Origin: Rhizophagus clarus
Taxonomy: Eukaryota; Glomeromycota; Glomeromycetes; Glomerales; Glomeraceae
Length of the DNA: 64,000 nucleotides
Reading direction: 5' to 3'
Assembly (NCBI GenBank): GCA_015698045.1
Contig: BLAL01000079.1
Location: 744,001 to 808,000, forward strand
Position numbers and translations under genes: made by a program. The notes beneath the pieces are model-generated. The model was not told where the DNA came from, did no database searches, and saw only the letters and a list, made by a program, of their open reading frames with translations. Shown in pieces: positions 1 through 20,866 of the stretch (position 1 is its first letter; every line of letters starts with the position of its first letter).

Positions 1-317
1 ATTTTTTTAAGAAAACTTTCAAGAATGGTGGGAAATTTCAAAATAAAACATCAGCTAATCATGAAATTTTGGAACATGAAAATTGACATTTTTTTTTATA
101 CTCAAAATAACATTTCTCTTTCATACCCAAAACCTCAACATATTCATGTTTTATAATTTTTTCTAATAGAATATTTTTGATTAACATTTTATTACATTTC
201 TATTACAATAAAACTTTAAATTTGTTTCACCCAAAAATGTATATATATAAATCCTGCTTCACAATAATTCTCTTTTGCATCTTTTTTACCTTTAATTTTC
301 CATTCAATTACAACTTC

Positions 318-911
318 TCAAGGATTATACTTGGATTTGCGCTTTTTAGTAATAATACTTTCAGTAGCACGATAAGTTGCAATAGCAAGTGGATTGTTTT
401 TTAAATGTTGAGGCGGATCATTAAATAAGACAACATAGATTTGTTGTTCTTCATCATAAAATTTTCGATCCCATAAGTGATTGTTCAAAATTTCATCTAA
501 TATTTAATATCCAGTAGATCCTTGGAAAATGTATTTGTAAACATTTCTATTATTATGATAATGAATATGACCTTTAAAAACATCAAAAAACTGATGTTTA
601 GTACAAGCAAGAGATACTAACTGGCGACCCCCTCTTTTAAGTCCATTTGGTAGCTTATGGTGAATTAAGTAAACAAGAATATTTTTAAATTTTTTATTAT
701 TTAACTCTGATAACTTATCTAAATTATTACATGGAATATTATATTTTTTTACAATTGCTAAATGCCGTATAAGTTCTTTTTGTTTCTTAAATTGTTTTTG
801 ACAAGTAGAACAAAAAAATTCTGTTATAGAAACAGTAACTTGTGTTTTAAGTGAAATATTATTACTTGATATATTAAAACTAAATCTGAAAAAAATAAAA
901 AATACTTTCAA
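318..911 (-). pseudogene. C2H2 zinc-finger protein remnant
   Basis: A minus-strand reading frame opens near 911 and holds one C2H2-type finger (CSTCQKQFKKQKELIRHL: two Cys, then His spaced as in a classical finger). Reading continues through one in-frame TAA at about 505-507 into a further coding-like stretch (LDEILNNHLWDRKFYD..., then LKNNPLAIATYRATES) that ends at a TGA at 318-320. The tail has the look of a multicopy glomeromycotan family, but I cannot name a function. It lies downstream, in the same orientation, of the MULE transposase remnant, so it may be cargo, a second ORF of that element, or an unrelated repeat gene. The stop and the missing N-terminus suggest a pseudogene or an unresolved intron. 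Confidence 0.45.
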
Positions 912-1404
912 TACAGTTTAAATAAATAAACATAATAAATATAATAAATATAAAAAATATTTATTACATTATAATTAATAACAATTAATAATTAAAATTT
1001 CAACTCACAAGTTGCTGATTGTCTTCTTTTATTTCTCAGACTCATCAGTTTCTGGATGTGCTCATCGGTTTGACATGTATTTTTAATAGTGTTTTATTTT
1101 TTTTAGGGTGTGTTTACTGAATTGATCACAAAAAGTTTTTTTTTTACTAATTAAAATTGTATAATGTTAATCAAAATCATAATACAAAATTTGGCCCAAT
1201 TCTAACAATTAGCCGATATGATAATTCCTGAAGATTATTAACTGGTATGTCTAATAAAAGTTCATGCAGCTGAATTTGTGGCATATCATATTTATGTTCA
1301 ATTATACCATTAAATGTCAAATTAGATTCTGTAACTTGTAAATGAAAAAAAGATATATTGAGATCTTTTAATCTAATATACCAATTAATAACTCAAATCT
1401 TAAT

Positions 1405-1545
1405 TATTCCTAATCCTAATCCTACTTATCCCTAACCCTAATCTTAATCCTAACCCTAACCCCCTAATTCTAACTAACTCTAATTCTAATTTAACCCTAA
1501 TTCCAATCTAATCTAATTCTAATTCCTAATCCTAAGTAATTCTTT
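1405..1545. repeat. Degenerate telomere-like (CCCTAA)n patch
   Basis: About 140 bp of imperfect CCTAA/CCCTAA/TCTAA tandem copies, including runs such as CCTAACCCTAACCCCCTAA. CCCTAA is the common fungal telomere unit, but here the units have drifted to CTAATC and CTAATT. It lies between the MULE transposase C-terminus and the zinc-finger remnant, so it is interstitial and not a chromosome end. Confidence 0.7.
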
Positions 1546-2579
1546 TACCAATACAAAGTTAATTTACTTACTTGATCAATTTCTACTAAAGCTGCTTGAT
1601 ACAATAAAGATTATTTCATTTGTGCATGTTGAAGAGATAGTGGAGTAGGAGATAAATGAATTTGTAATAAATGATTAATTTCTTTAAATATTGTATTATA
1701 AGTTGAGGGAAGTCCAACTGACAGATTTGACCCATAATAGTCTTTAATTCGAATATATTGTGATTTTTTTTCCAATTCATTTTCAATTACTTTTACTAAT
1801 TCCTTTAGTAAAGTACTACGATCTAAATGCTTTTTCAATACCCCATTAATAGATTCAACACATTGTGTCGATTCCACTCCTGCTGTAAAAATTTTTGCAA
1901 TAGAATATTTGGCCCATGAATTATGACTAGGATAAAGCTTGTTTTCAAAATAAGAATGACATGTTTCATATTTTACAAGCATATTATTATATCTTGAATT
2001 AAATTGAGTTTGAGTGTAACTGTTTCTCATATGATAAAAATCTTCAATAAAAGATTTGACCATATCACCATGAAGCTTATATTTGGCTTTCTTTTTTACA
2101 TTCTCCATAATATGATAGATACATAATAAATGTTGGGTTTGTGAGTATACTATTTGAATAGCTGCAATCATTGCTGGATCACCATCTGTATACAATACTA
2201 TAGGCTGAACTTGTGTCACTTACTTCAAGTATACATCGTACACAGGTCGAATGGAGTCAAATCGGTCATCAATCGGTCATGTGACTGATTGGTAACCGAT
2301 TGGATACCTATTGATGACTGATTCTTTCAATAGGTCATCAATCAGGTATAAATTCCAAATCGGTTATCAACTGGTCATATGACTGATTGATGACTGATTG
2401 GTGTACGGTTGAATTTACCAGTTATCAATAGGTTACCAATCGACCATATCAAATTGATGACCGATTGGTTGCTAATTGGCTTACTATATATTAGCGGATT
2501 TTTTAGATTTTTTCAATAACGTTGTTTTAAAATATTTAATTTATAAACCATTTTAAAACTCTAAACTCTGATAGAAATT

Positions 2580-5030
2580 TTTTTTTGATAGATTTTCTAA
2601 GATTCATATAAGATATTTTTGATAAATAGAGATATTTTTATTTTTTGAGATTTCTAAAAGTTTGTATGGAAAGAGTTCATATAGGATATCTGATAAAAAA
2701 TTTTTTTTATTTTCTAAGAATTCGTATGGAAAGAGTTCGTATGGGGATATCTGATAGAAAAATTTTTTTTAAGAGATTTTCTAAGAGTTCATATGGGAAA
2801 GGTTTGTTGGATATCTTTGATAGAGAATTTTTTTTAAGAGATTCTCTAAGAGTTCGTATGGGAAGAGTTTGTATGGGATATCTGATAGAAAATTTTTTTG
2901 CGAAATTTTCTGAGTTCGTATGGAAAGGGTTCGTGTAGAATATCTGATAGGAAATATTTTTTTGAGAGATTTCCTAAGATTCGTATAGGATATTTTTGAT
3001 AAATAGATTTTTTTTTTTTATTTCTAAAAGTTCATATGGGAAGAGTTCATATGGGATATCTGATAGAAAATTTTTTTTTAAGAGATTTTCTAAGAGTTCA
3101 GTTCATATGGGATAAATAATAGAAAATTTTTTTTTGAGAGATTTTCTAAGAGTTCGTATGGGAAGAGTTCGTATGGATTCTTTGTTAGAAAATTATTTTT
3201 ATAGATTTTCTAAGAATTCGTAAAGGAACAGTTCGTATGGGATATTTTGATAAATATTTTCCAAGTGTTCATATGGAAAAAGGTTCATATGGGATGTCTT
3301 TGATAGAAAATTTTTTTTAAGATTTTCTAGTATGGAAAGAGTTCGTATGGGATATCTGGTAGAAAATTTTTTTTTGAGAGATTTTCTAAGAGTTCATATA
3401 GAAAGAGTTCGCATGGGATTCTTTGATAGAAAAGTTGTTTTTTAAGAGATTTTCTAAGAGTTCATATGGAAAGAGTTCGTATGTGATATCTGATAGAAAA
3501 ATTTTTCTTAAGAGATTTTCTAAGAGTTCATAAGAAAAGCACTCGTATGGGATTCTTTAATAGAAAATTTTTTTTTAAGAGATTTTCTAAGAGTTTGTGT
3601 GGGAAGAGTTCGTATGGGATATCTGATAGAAAATTTTTTTGTGAAATTTTTTAGGGTTCATATGGAAAGGATTCGCATGGGATTCTTTGATAGAAAATTT
3701 TTTTGAGAAAGATTTCTAAAAGTTCATATGGGAAGAGTTCGTATCTGATAGGAAATTTTTTTTTGAGATTTCCTAAGATTCGTATAGGATATTTTTGATA
3801 AATAGATTTTTTTTTTATTTCTAAGAGTTCGTATGGGATATCTGATAGAAAAATTTTTCTTAAGAGATTTTTTAAGAGTTCATATGGAAAGGGTTTGTAT
3901 GGGATTCTTTGATAGAAAATTTTCTTAAGAGATTTTCTAAGAGTTCATGTGGGAAGAGTTCGTATAGGATATCTGATAGAAAAATTTTTCTTAAGAGATT
4001 TTCTAAAAGTTCATATGGAAGGGTTTATATGGGATTCTTTGATAGAAAATTTTTTTTAAGTGATTTCTAAGAGTTCGTATTGGAAGAGTTCGTATGGGAT
4101 GTCTGATAGAAAATTTTTTTGTGAAATTTTTTAGGGTTCATATGGAAAGGATTCGCATGGGATTCTTTGATAGAAAATTTTTTTGAGAGAGATTTCTAAA
4201 AGTTCATATGGGAAGTGTTCGTATGGGATATCTGATAGGAAATTTTTTTTTGAGATTTCCTAAGATTCGTATAGGATATTTTTGATAAATAGATTTTTTT
4301 TATTTCTAAGAGTTCGTATGGGATATCTGATAGTAAAATTTTTCTTAAGAGATTTTCTAAGAGTTTATATGGAAAGGGTTCGTATGGGATTCTTTGATAG
4401 AAAATTTTTTTTAAGAGATTTTCTAAGAGTTCATATGGAAAGGGTTCGTATGGGATTCTTTGATAGAAAATTTTTTAAGAGATTTTCTTAGAGTCCGTAT
4501 GGGAAGAGTTTGTATGGGATATTTTAATAAAGATTTTCCAGTTGTTCATATAGTAGGGTGTTCGTATGGGGTATCTTTGATAGAAAATTTTTTTTAAGAG
4601 ATTTTCTAAGAGTTCGTATTGGAAGAGTTCGTATGGGATATCTGATAGGAAATTTTTTTGTGAAATTTTTTAGGGTTCATATGGAAAGGATTCGCATGGG
4701 ATTCTTTGATAGAAAATTTTTTTTAAGAGATTTTCTAAGAGTTCGTATTGGAAGAGTTCGTATGGGATATCTAATAGGAAATTTTTTTGTGAAATTTTTT
4801 AGGGTTCATATGGAAAGGATTCGCATGGGATTCTTTGATAGAAAATTTTTTTGAGAGAGATTTCTAAAAGTTCATATGGGAAGAGTTCGTATGGGATATC
4901 TGATAGGAAATTTTTTTTTGAGATTTCCTAAGATTCGTATAGGATATTTTTGATAAATAGATTTTTTTTTGAGGTTTCCTAAGAGTTTGTATGAAATATT
5001 TTTAATAGAGGATTTTTTTAGATTTCATAA
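2580..5030. repeat. ~66-bp minisatellite array with 129-bp higher-order copies
   Basis: About 35 imperfect copies of a unit containing AGTTCATATGGAAAG, GTTCGTATGGGATATC, TGATAGAAAATT and AGAGATTTTCTAAG. Two alternating variants exist (GATATCTGATAG and GATTCTTTGATAG). Around 4585-4840 a pair of variants is duplicated as a 129-bp block. Open frames inside the array are by-products of the period being near a multiple of three. The array lies inside the TIR element 2241-6788. Confidence 0.9.
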
Positions 5031-5224
5031 CATTTTAAAAAAACAATACACTTTTTATTAAATTTATTTTAAATAAGTTAATATTATTAAAAAAATTAGG
5101 TATCCGAAAGTCCAAGGCAAATTATAATATATGACTATATGAGATGAAAAATTACAACTAACGATAGTAGGTTTTCAATTTATCTATTATTAACCAATCA
5201 AAATTCAGTCTGATCTTTATGCAC

Positions 5225-5885
5225 GTGACCTGATCTTAATATGCATATAAATAACCAAACGCGACTCTGTTTATTTTTCAAAAATCATACACCCTTTCTT
5301 TTCTGTTTTCTTCTTACTCTCATTACATTTTACAGGTATATTAATTATTGTATTTTTGTCATTAAATTTATGGTAATGATTACTGACTATATTTTATTTT
5401 ATAATATTAACTTTACCTTTCTTTAATATTACTAATGTTATTCTTTTTTTTTCATATTTTACTAACATCATCACGTATTTTTCTTTTTTTTTTTTTTATA
5501 AATTTTATCAAACTCTTTATAATACTAACTTTTTGTATTTGTGTATTTTATTATTACCAATGTTATACTTTTTTTTTTTATATTTTACTAACATCATCAC
5601 GTATTTTTCTTTTTTTTTTTTTATACATTTTATCAAACTTTTCATAGTAATAACTTTTTGTATTTGTGTATTTTATTATAATTATTACTAACTTTTTATA
5701 TTTACGCTTTACTATTTATTTATTAAATATTACTAATTTTATTAGTCATATACTAACATATTATTATAATAAATGTTTTTATTTTAAATACTTATCTGTT
5801 ATTAATATAAATAAAGATACTATGTGTTTTATTATGTGCTATAATAAATTTTATTATTCATTATATTATTCTACAAAAATTGGTT
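5225..5885. other. AT-rich spacer with a ~137-bp direct duplication
   Basis: This is non-repetitive sequence between the two arrays of the TIR element. A segment around 5435-5555 (with TATTTTACTAACATCATCAC and a long T tract) is repeated nearly unchanged at about 5572-5690. Short ORFs here are low-complexity Phe/Tyr/Ile strings and I do not consider them genes. Confidence 0.55.
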
Positions 5886-6650
5886 ATTCGACCATCAATT
5901 GACCATAATTGACCATAATTTGACCACATAATTTGACCACATAAATTGACCATAAATTGACCATAAATTGACCATAAATTGACCTTAATTTGACCTTAAT
6001 TTGACCGCCTTAATTTGACCTTAATTTGACCTTAATTTGACTTTAATTTGACCTCCTTAATTTGACCATAATTTGACCATAATTTGACCATAATTTGACC
6101 ATAATTTGACCATAATTTGACCTTAATTTGACCTTAATTCGACCTTAATTCGACCTTAATTCGACCTTAATTTGACCTTAATTTGACCATAATTTTGACC
6201 ATAATTTGACCTTAATTTGACCTTAATTTGACCTTAATTTGACCTTAATTTGACCTTAATTTGACCTTAATTTGACCTTAATTTGACCTTAATTTGACCT
6301 TAATTTGACCTTAATTTGACCTTAATTTGACCTTAATTTGACCTTAATTTGACCTTAATTTGACCTTAATTTGACCTTAATTTGACCTTAATTTGACCTT
6401 AATTTGACCTTAATTTGACCTTAATTTGACCTTAATTTGACCTTAATTTGACCTTAATTTGACCTTAATTTGAACTTAAATTTGACCTTAATTTGACCTT
6501 AATTCGACCATAATTTGACCATAATTTGACCATAATTCGACCATTTGACCATATTTTGACCATTAATCAACCATCAATCGACCATCAATCGACCATCAAT
6601 CGACCATCAATCGACCATCAGTTGACCATCAGTTGACCATCAATCGGCCT
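5885..6650. repeat. 11-bp satellite TTAATTTGACC
   Basis: About 65 head-to-tail copies of TTAATTTGACC with edge variants ATAATTTGACC, TTAATTCGACC, ATCAATCGACC and ATCAGTTGACC. The central copies (about 6205-6465) are almost identical, while copies toward the right grade into the ATCAATCGG words of the subterminal region. This suggests the satellite grew by slippage from the element's own subterminal repeat. Confidence 0.95.
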
Positions 6651-7759
6651 GCCCGATTGATGACGGATTTTGGCGGAAATCGGCTATCAATCGGCCACCC
6701 GATTGAATACTTATTGAATCAATCAGTTATCAATAAGATACCCGATTGATAGCTGATTGGTGACTGATTTGCCACCATTCGACCTGTGGTAAAATCCAAA
6801 TATAATCAAATTGAGTTTCATATTTAGTTAGTGCCTGTGCAAGAATTCTTGTTTTAAAATCACGATCAATATCAACAAATAAACTGAGTGCCATTTCATA
6901 ACGATTAGTTTTAGCTGTATTATCATGAATAATTACATTATGAAATTGTGGCCAAAGCTCATTTCATTGCTAACTGGATATCCAAATGAGACCTATAAGT
7001 TCATTAGATTGACCTTCTAAACACAGAATAACCATAAAATCAGGGTCATTATCATATTATTTTAAAAGATATAAAAATAAAGTAGCTGCATCAGACTCAT
7101 CATGAATTCATACATCTTGAAATTTGTTAATAGCATTATAGAGATTTTTTTTACAAATATGATATTGAGAAAATTTCTTAAGAAGAAGATCATATTGTTG
7201 TCCAGCTCCTAATCAACCATTAAGAGTGTAGTATTCAATTTTATCTAAAATTGATTGTGGAAAATGTAAATTCTTTGGTGCTAATTTTATAGTCTTGGTA
7301 TCACATTGATGAGTAAGACGTATTTTTCCTATTCGTTTAACAAGATAAAAGCTAATCTCCTATGGATAATCTGTTTTTTCAGAAGTACTATCACGATATG
7401 TATCAATATTTTCTGTTTTTTTTTGGTTTATTAACACCAGATTTCCAACATTTAAAATCACGACGCTGAACTATAGACTTATCAACAGGATGTAGATCCT
7501 TACTGACTTTGTTTGCAACAAACCCATAGTGTTTTGCATATACATTAACTTTACTTTGAACCATATCCCAATCTTGAAACAAGTCATCAATATGCAATTC
7601 TGATGGATCAGAATATATATTGTCATCATCATTTACAAGCTCATCATTTTCAGCAACTAATTCTTCTTTCAAGTCTTTATCAATCTCATTAATGTAAGAA
7701 ATAAGTGGTTCTGTTAAATAATGTTGAGTTTCATTTATATCTAAAAAACAACTCTATTA

Positions 7760-9300
7760 TTAGCACTCAAAGTATAAATAATAGTATATTCGCTTGGAAA
7801 TATAACTTACTTTAAAAGTAGAACATTTCTTCGTTAAAGGTTGTCTCATTTACCGTGAGAAAAAAAAGTAAAATCAACTTGATTCCTAATTAATAATTAG
7901 GTTAATCAGTTACACAATCTATACAAGCCATATGATACTAATGATGTATACAAGCCATATGACACTGGTGAAAAATACCACCGGTTAAATATAATAATTT
8001 TGTAAAATTTATAATTAAAATAAAATTGTAAATTTTTAAATTTTCAATTCAGTTTATTTTTATAAATTTTATTAAAGTATTTTTTAATCTAAAATTTTTA
8101 TTAAAAATATTTTTAAATTATACTTTTAATTTAAAATATTTTTAGTTAAAAAATCAGTTTCAATTTTATTTTTCAGATTAAAAAATAGAATTAAACTAAT
8201 CATTTTTTAAAAAACTTTTTAAACTGAAAATATTTTTGAATAAAGTTTTTTAATTATAAAAATATTTCAGTTTTAGTTAAATAAAACTATATTTTTTAAT
8301 AAAAATATAATTCAAAAAATATTTAGTAAGAAACTTAATTTGAAATTAAAAATGAAATTAAACTAGAAATTTTAAGTTTTATAAAATTGTATAGTACTAA
8401 TTAGTAATTAGATAATTTTGATTTGTTTTATTTATAATATTAATGAAAATTTATTAAATGTATCAAATTAATTAAGTTTTAATATTGTTTTAATTAAAAT
8501 ATTAAAATTGTTAAAATTTATGAATTTTAAAAATTCTTTATTAAATTACACAAATTTGTTAATATGTAATAATTGAAATAAGTATTTATTTGCTGATTAA
8601 TAAAATTTTGTATTTATTTTTTTTTAATTATATAATTGTCTGAAATGAAGTGAAGGACTATATATGTTTATGAAAGATGATGATTAATTAAGATCACACG
8701 GTAATATTCATTTGTCTGCATACATTACAATACTTAAATTTTGTGTTACATTAGTAAAAATAAAGCTAAATGTAACACAATAAAATAAGTATTTTGCTCT
8801 GAATTTTCAATGGTTTCTGTTTCTCTAGTTTATATAATAAATAATTGTTATAAATTTTACCTGTAAATTTTATATTATTTATATATATTAGAAATAAATT
8901 TAAAAAAAAATTTTAACAAATTTTCAAGATTTTAGTATAAATAATATAGAATCATATTTATTTTGCATAATTATTTAAATTAATTTTTATGACTAATATT
9001 TTTTTTTCGTTTTTTAACTCTGGCCAGAATTATAATTTTTTGGCCAGAATTAAGACTTGTGGTGACAATAAATTTTTATAATTAAATTTATAGTAGTACA
9101 TTATTATCGTATACACTGGCCAAAGTTAACGTTAATGCTATCACGTGCAAGTGCATAACTCCTAAACTCCGGCCAGTGCGTACACACGTTAAGCCGTTAA
9201 GGGCTCGCTATTAGATAAGGTTATAAAAATTTACGTGACACATAATTAGTAATATAAATACCAGATTGTTATTTTGACTGAATAACTCTGTAAAGGACTC
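7760..9300. other. AT-rich intergenic region with small palindromes
   Basis: No gene is seen. A ~20-bp direct repeat (TATACAAGCCATATGA) occurs at about 7921 and 7950. 7980-8640 is extremely AT-rich. Near 9020-9060 two copies of TGGCCAGAATT occur, a word also present inside the hAT at 28.9 kb and near 48.8 kb. At about 9116-9178 CACTGGCC is mirrored by GGCCAGTG. The last ~120 bp before 9301 are the presumed prp8 promoter and 5' UTR. Confidence 0.5.
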
Positions 9301-18036
<8,736 letters not shown>

Positions 18037-18663
18037 ATTATTCATTGATTTATTAAAAAAAAGACATTAGAAATATAGTACGCATTATAGATGAATAATT
18101 TTAATTCTAATATCCAACTGCCGTGTCTATTATATTATTTTTCGCAATACGTATTTTCAAAATATTCATGAAATAATACGAATTTATTTGTTTTAAACAC
18201 TACTAATATTAAATACAAATCATTAGACATGAAAGTGAACTAAATTATTCATTATTTAAATCATCATCATTTCATTTTAATGTATTAATAATTAGAATGC
18301 AAATAACATAATTAAATTTAGTAAATATATCAGTTTCTTGTTTTTTTGTATCTCTATGGAAATAACGGTAATATTTCCCCCGAAATAAGCAAATTTTTTA
18401 TTCGAGTCCTCGAGAAAAATACTTTAAATTCTTTCGCTGTGAAGAAATTAGTAAACTGTTAAAAGAATAATAGCTTTGCATTTTTTTTCTTACAGAAGTC
18501 GGCTAATTGAATTATGAAAATAATGTTTTAATTAAATTACCATTTCTGCAATTACTTGTATTATTTTTATAATTTATTAAACTCTTTAAAGACAGATATA
18601 AAGTGTTTTAATACAATGCAAGAAAGGTTAATTAGATATTATAATACTATCATAAATATTAAT
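18037..18663. other. Intergenic, convergent 3' ends
   Basis: AT-rich spacer between the stop codons of prp8 (+) and the Rogdi homologue (-). It should hold both 3' UTRs. I see no further gene or repeat. Confidence 0.6.
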
Positions 18664-20170
18664 CTAATTTTCTAATTCCAAATTCTTAAATAAAGTAATT
18701 TTTCCTTTCCAAGCTAGACATTCTCTCTCCAATTTCTCCAAGCCTTCCATAACTTCCTCAAGTTTTGGATCACGTGATTTTACAACAACTTTATCTAACA
18801 CAGAAGCATATTTATCTTTGTACTTCCTATATTATAAAGAATTTGAATGTTAAGGAATAAAGATAATTTTATATAACATAAATATTACTAACTTAAACTA
18901 TATCTATGCTAAAAGGATACCAAATATTCGATGATGATTTAGCTGTCCCTAACAAACCTCCGTTTTTTTTCTGGGACGGTAAAGAAGAATGGTAATGCAA
19001 TCCATAAACCGAACAAACAACATTTGATCCTTCTACGTGAAATTGAATAATTAAATCTTCAGGTATTACTGTACCAAACATCTAAAAAACATCAAATTAT
19101 TACTAAGATGAAAGAGATATCGAAAAGATAAGATTTAATCTACCCCTTACCCCCTTACCTGAGGATCGCAGATCTTATAAGGAAACAATTTTTCTTCATG
19201 AGCACAAACCAAAACTGATCGGCTACTTATAATATAAATGAGAACAGAATCTAACAACTAAATATTGTCAGCAAAATTTTTACAACGAATAAAAGACCAT
19301 TTAAGAAAACCAATCTACCTCTCGAGCACTTTCTTTTGTAAGATCTTTACTAGTACGATCCAACGCATCCAATGCCAGAGTAAGGTAATTCTGTGCATCA
19401 ACCAACTTAAGGAAATTATGGATGTTATATTAAATCGAGAAAATATAGTGCGAGTGCAAATCTATCTACCTGTTCAATAAAATAAGGTTTTTTTGGATTA
19501 ATGGCTAATTTAATTAAACTACCCCGATTGTAATTGGGTAATTTTACCGATAATTCCTGTAATTACATCGAATTAAAGATTAAATTGACAATCATTTCAA
19601 AAAAAAAAAGGTTCCAAATAAAAAAAGTAATGAATATACCCCTTTGATAATATCGCTACCATCTAAAGTAATGAATCCTTTTAAAAAATCATTACTTAAA
19701 ACAAATATAAATTAGAAAAATCATTTAAATAACAACAACTGGACTATATATTATATACTTGTTTGATGATATCGGCAAAGTACTTGTGCCCAGCGAATCT
19801 ATTTTAAGAATTAACATAATTTTTGAGTTTATTTACGTTTATTTATTACGATAAAAAATGAAAGAATAAATTCTACCATCATGCTCAGGTGACTTCATAA
19901 TCGATTCACATTTCTATATAATTTAAAATTTGATTAACAAAGGACAAATAAATTTAGCAAAATATTTAATTTACCTTCAGCCCTTTTTTTATCTCATAAA
20001 GTGCATTTGGTAATTGAGAAATCAACAACCAATCCAATTCCTTTGCCTAGAATAAAAACTGGAATTAATAAGAAACTTCAAAGGAGTAAAATATTTAGAA
20101 TATTAAATAAAGATACCAAAGTTTCTTGTTCTTTTTGAAAAATAGTCTGCGTATCTTCAGCATAGATCAT
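18664..20170 (-). CDS. RAV2/Rogdi homologue (RAVE complex, V-ATPase assembly)
   Basis: Ten exons on the minus strand: 20170-20117, 20046-19975, 19913-19877, 19798-19759, 19694-19640, 19556-19470, 19405-19319, 19257-19159, 19081-18899, 18822-18664. They sum to 873 nt, giving 290 aa, against 287 for human ROGDI. Family hallmarks are in order: an N-terminal helix (KELDWLLISQLPNALYEIKK), FITLDGSDIIKGELSVKLPN, FIEQLVDAQNYLTLALDAL, and a C-terminal leucine-rich helix (LEEVMEGLEKLERECLAWKG). Known role of the family: with RAV1 it promotes V1-Vo reassembly of the vacuolar ATPase in the cytosol and at the vacuole. The 19694 acceptor was chosen because it alone keeps frame, and the junction 18899/18822 is similarly inferred. 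No GC introns. Confidence 0.75.
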
Positions 20171-20866
20171 TTTTTAATTACTAAAAAATGAGAAAAAATT
20201 ATTTATAGTACAAGCGACTAAATTGTGTAACTTTTAAATTTAATTATTCGTTTATTTAGTTAGGTAAATATAACATCGTATTATATGTATTAAACTCAAT
20301 ATTATTAATTAATTGTTTTAGGTGCGCTCTAAAAGAGAAAATAAAAAAGACAATAGCGCTAATGAGTTAGTGTTAATTGAACAAATTTATTACGATCCAT
20401 TTGCATGGAACAGAATTGACTGATATCTCAAAATAACAAACCTTTACGAATTGTCTTTTATTTAGAAAATCGCGTATTACACTGGCAGATCAAATATGTT
20501 TTAATCATTTATCCATTATCATTTAATTTTGGGAGCCTCTATTATTTCAAACATAAAACAAATAAACAATAAATGCAATAAAGTAATAACAAAAAAAAAA
20601 AAAAAAAAAAAAAATAATAATAAATAATCCATTCAAACGGTTTTATTGACAAACCGTAACGGTTAATAAAATAAGAGAATCGAGGAGAGGGAATCAACCC
20701 AAATCTAGCTTTCATAACTTACAACATGCCATTGTTCCGATTGTTTTTACCAAAAAATTTCGTTCGTCTTTTGCTAGACGTCCTTTTAATACTTGTTATA
20801 AATAATTTATATTACAAAATATGAACTAATAAAATTATGAAATGCATTTTAATTATTTTGTTTATT
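20171..20866. other. Intergenic with A-tract
   Basis: Upstream of the Rogdi homologue and downstream of the small gene at 20.87-21.77 kb. It holds a run of about 24 A at 20590-20614 followed by AAT repeats. No gene is seen. Confidence 0.5.

Larger units (their letters stand above)
2241..6788. mobile_element. 4.55-kb non-autonomous TIR element, 3-bp TSD (GTA)
   Basis: The left end reads CACAGGTCGAATGG and the right end is its reverse complement CCATTCGACCTGTG. The match continues imperfectly into AAATCRGTCAYCAATC, giving ~40 bp of TIR. GTA flanks both sides (2238-2240 and 6789-6791), a 3-bp target duplication. The insertion splits the MULE gene. Subterminal regions hold many copies of CAATCGGTCA-like words in both orientations. 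No transposase is seen; the inside is nearly all tandem repeats. A 5' CAC end with a 3-bp TSD loosely fits CACTA/EnSpm, and PIF/Harbinger also makes 3-bp TSDs, so the superfamily is left open. The element at 55236-61689 shares its ends. Confidence 0.85.
1611..7760 (-). mobile_element. Decayed MULE (FAR1/MuDR-type) transposase, split by an insertion
   Basis: The minus strand carries a MULE transposase in two pieces. The N-terminal piece (about 7760 to 6792) has an acidic leader and a FAR1-type DNA-binding segment (GFVANKVSKDLHP...RRDFKCWKSG, residues ~50-80 of the piece). It is followed by a degraded stretch with several in-frame stops that contains the first catalytic Asp region (IIHDNTAKTNRYEMALSLF). 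The C-terminal piece (2219-1611) carries the second Asp (LYTDGDPAMIAAI) and the third acidic residue (CVESINGVLKKHL). The order FAR1 then D-D-E is that of eukaryotic MULE elements. The two pieces are separated by the TIR element at 2241-6788. A GTAAGT at the junction near 2223-2228 (minus strand) could be a splice donor. Element ends (TIRs, 9-bp duplication) were not found, so the limits are those of the coding remnant. Confidence 0.8.

Noticed and set aside
1405-1545. Chromosome end
   Set aside because: Repeats are degenerate and flanked on both sides by transposon and pseudogene sequence.
2645-4854. Open frames in the 66-bp minisatellite encoding repeated RMG/FFDRKFF strings
   Set aside because: They follow the tandem period, have no start context or splice signals, and vary with unit indels; I treat them as by-products of the array.
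5885-6650. CRISPR-like array
   Set aside because: Head-to-tail 11-bp satellite with no spacers; the window is eukaryotic nuclear DNA.
20650-20740. tRNA-like T-arm (GGGTTGATTCCC on the minus strand)
   Set aside because: No matching acceptor stem, D-arm or anticodon stem around it, and the T-loop lacks the TTCGA core.
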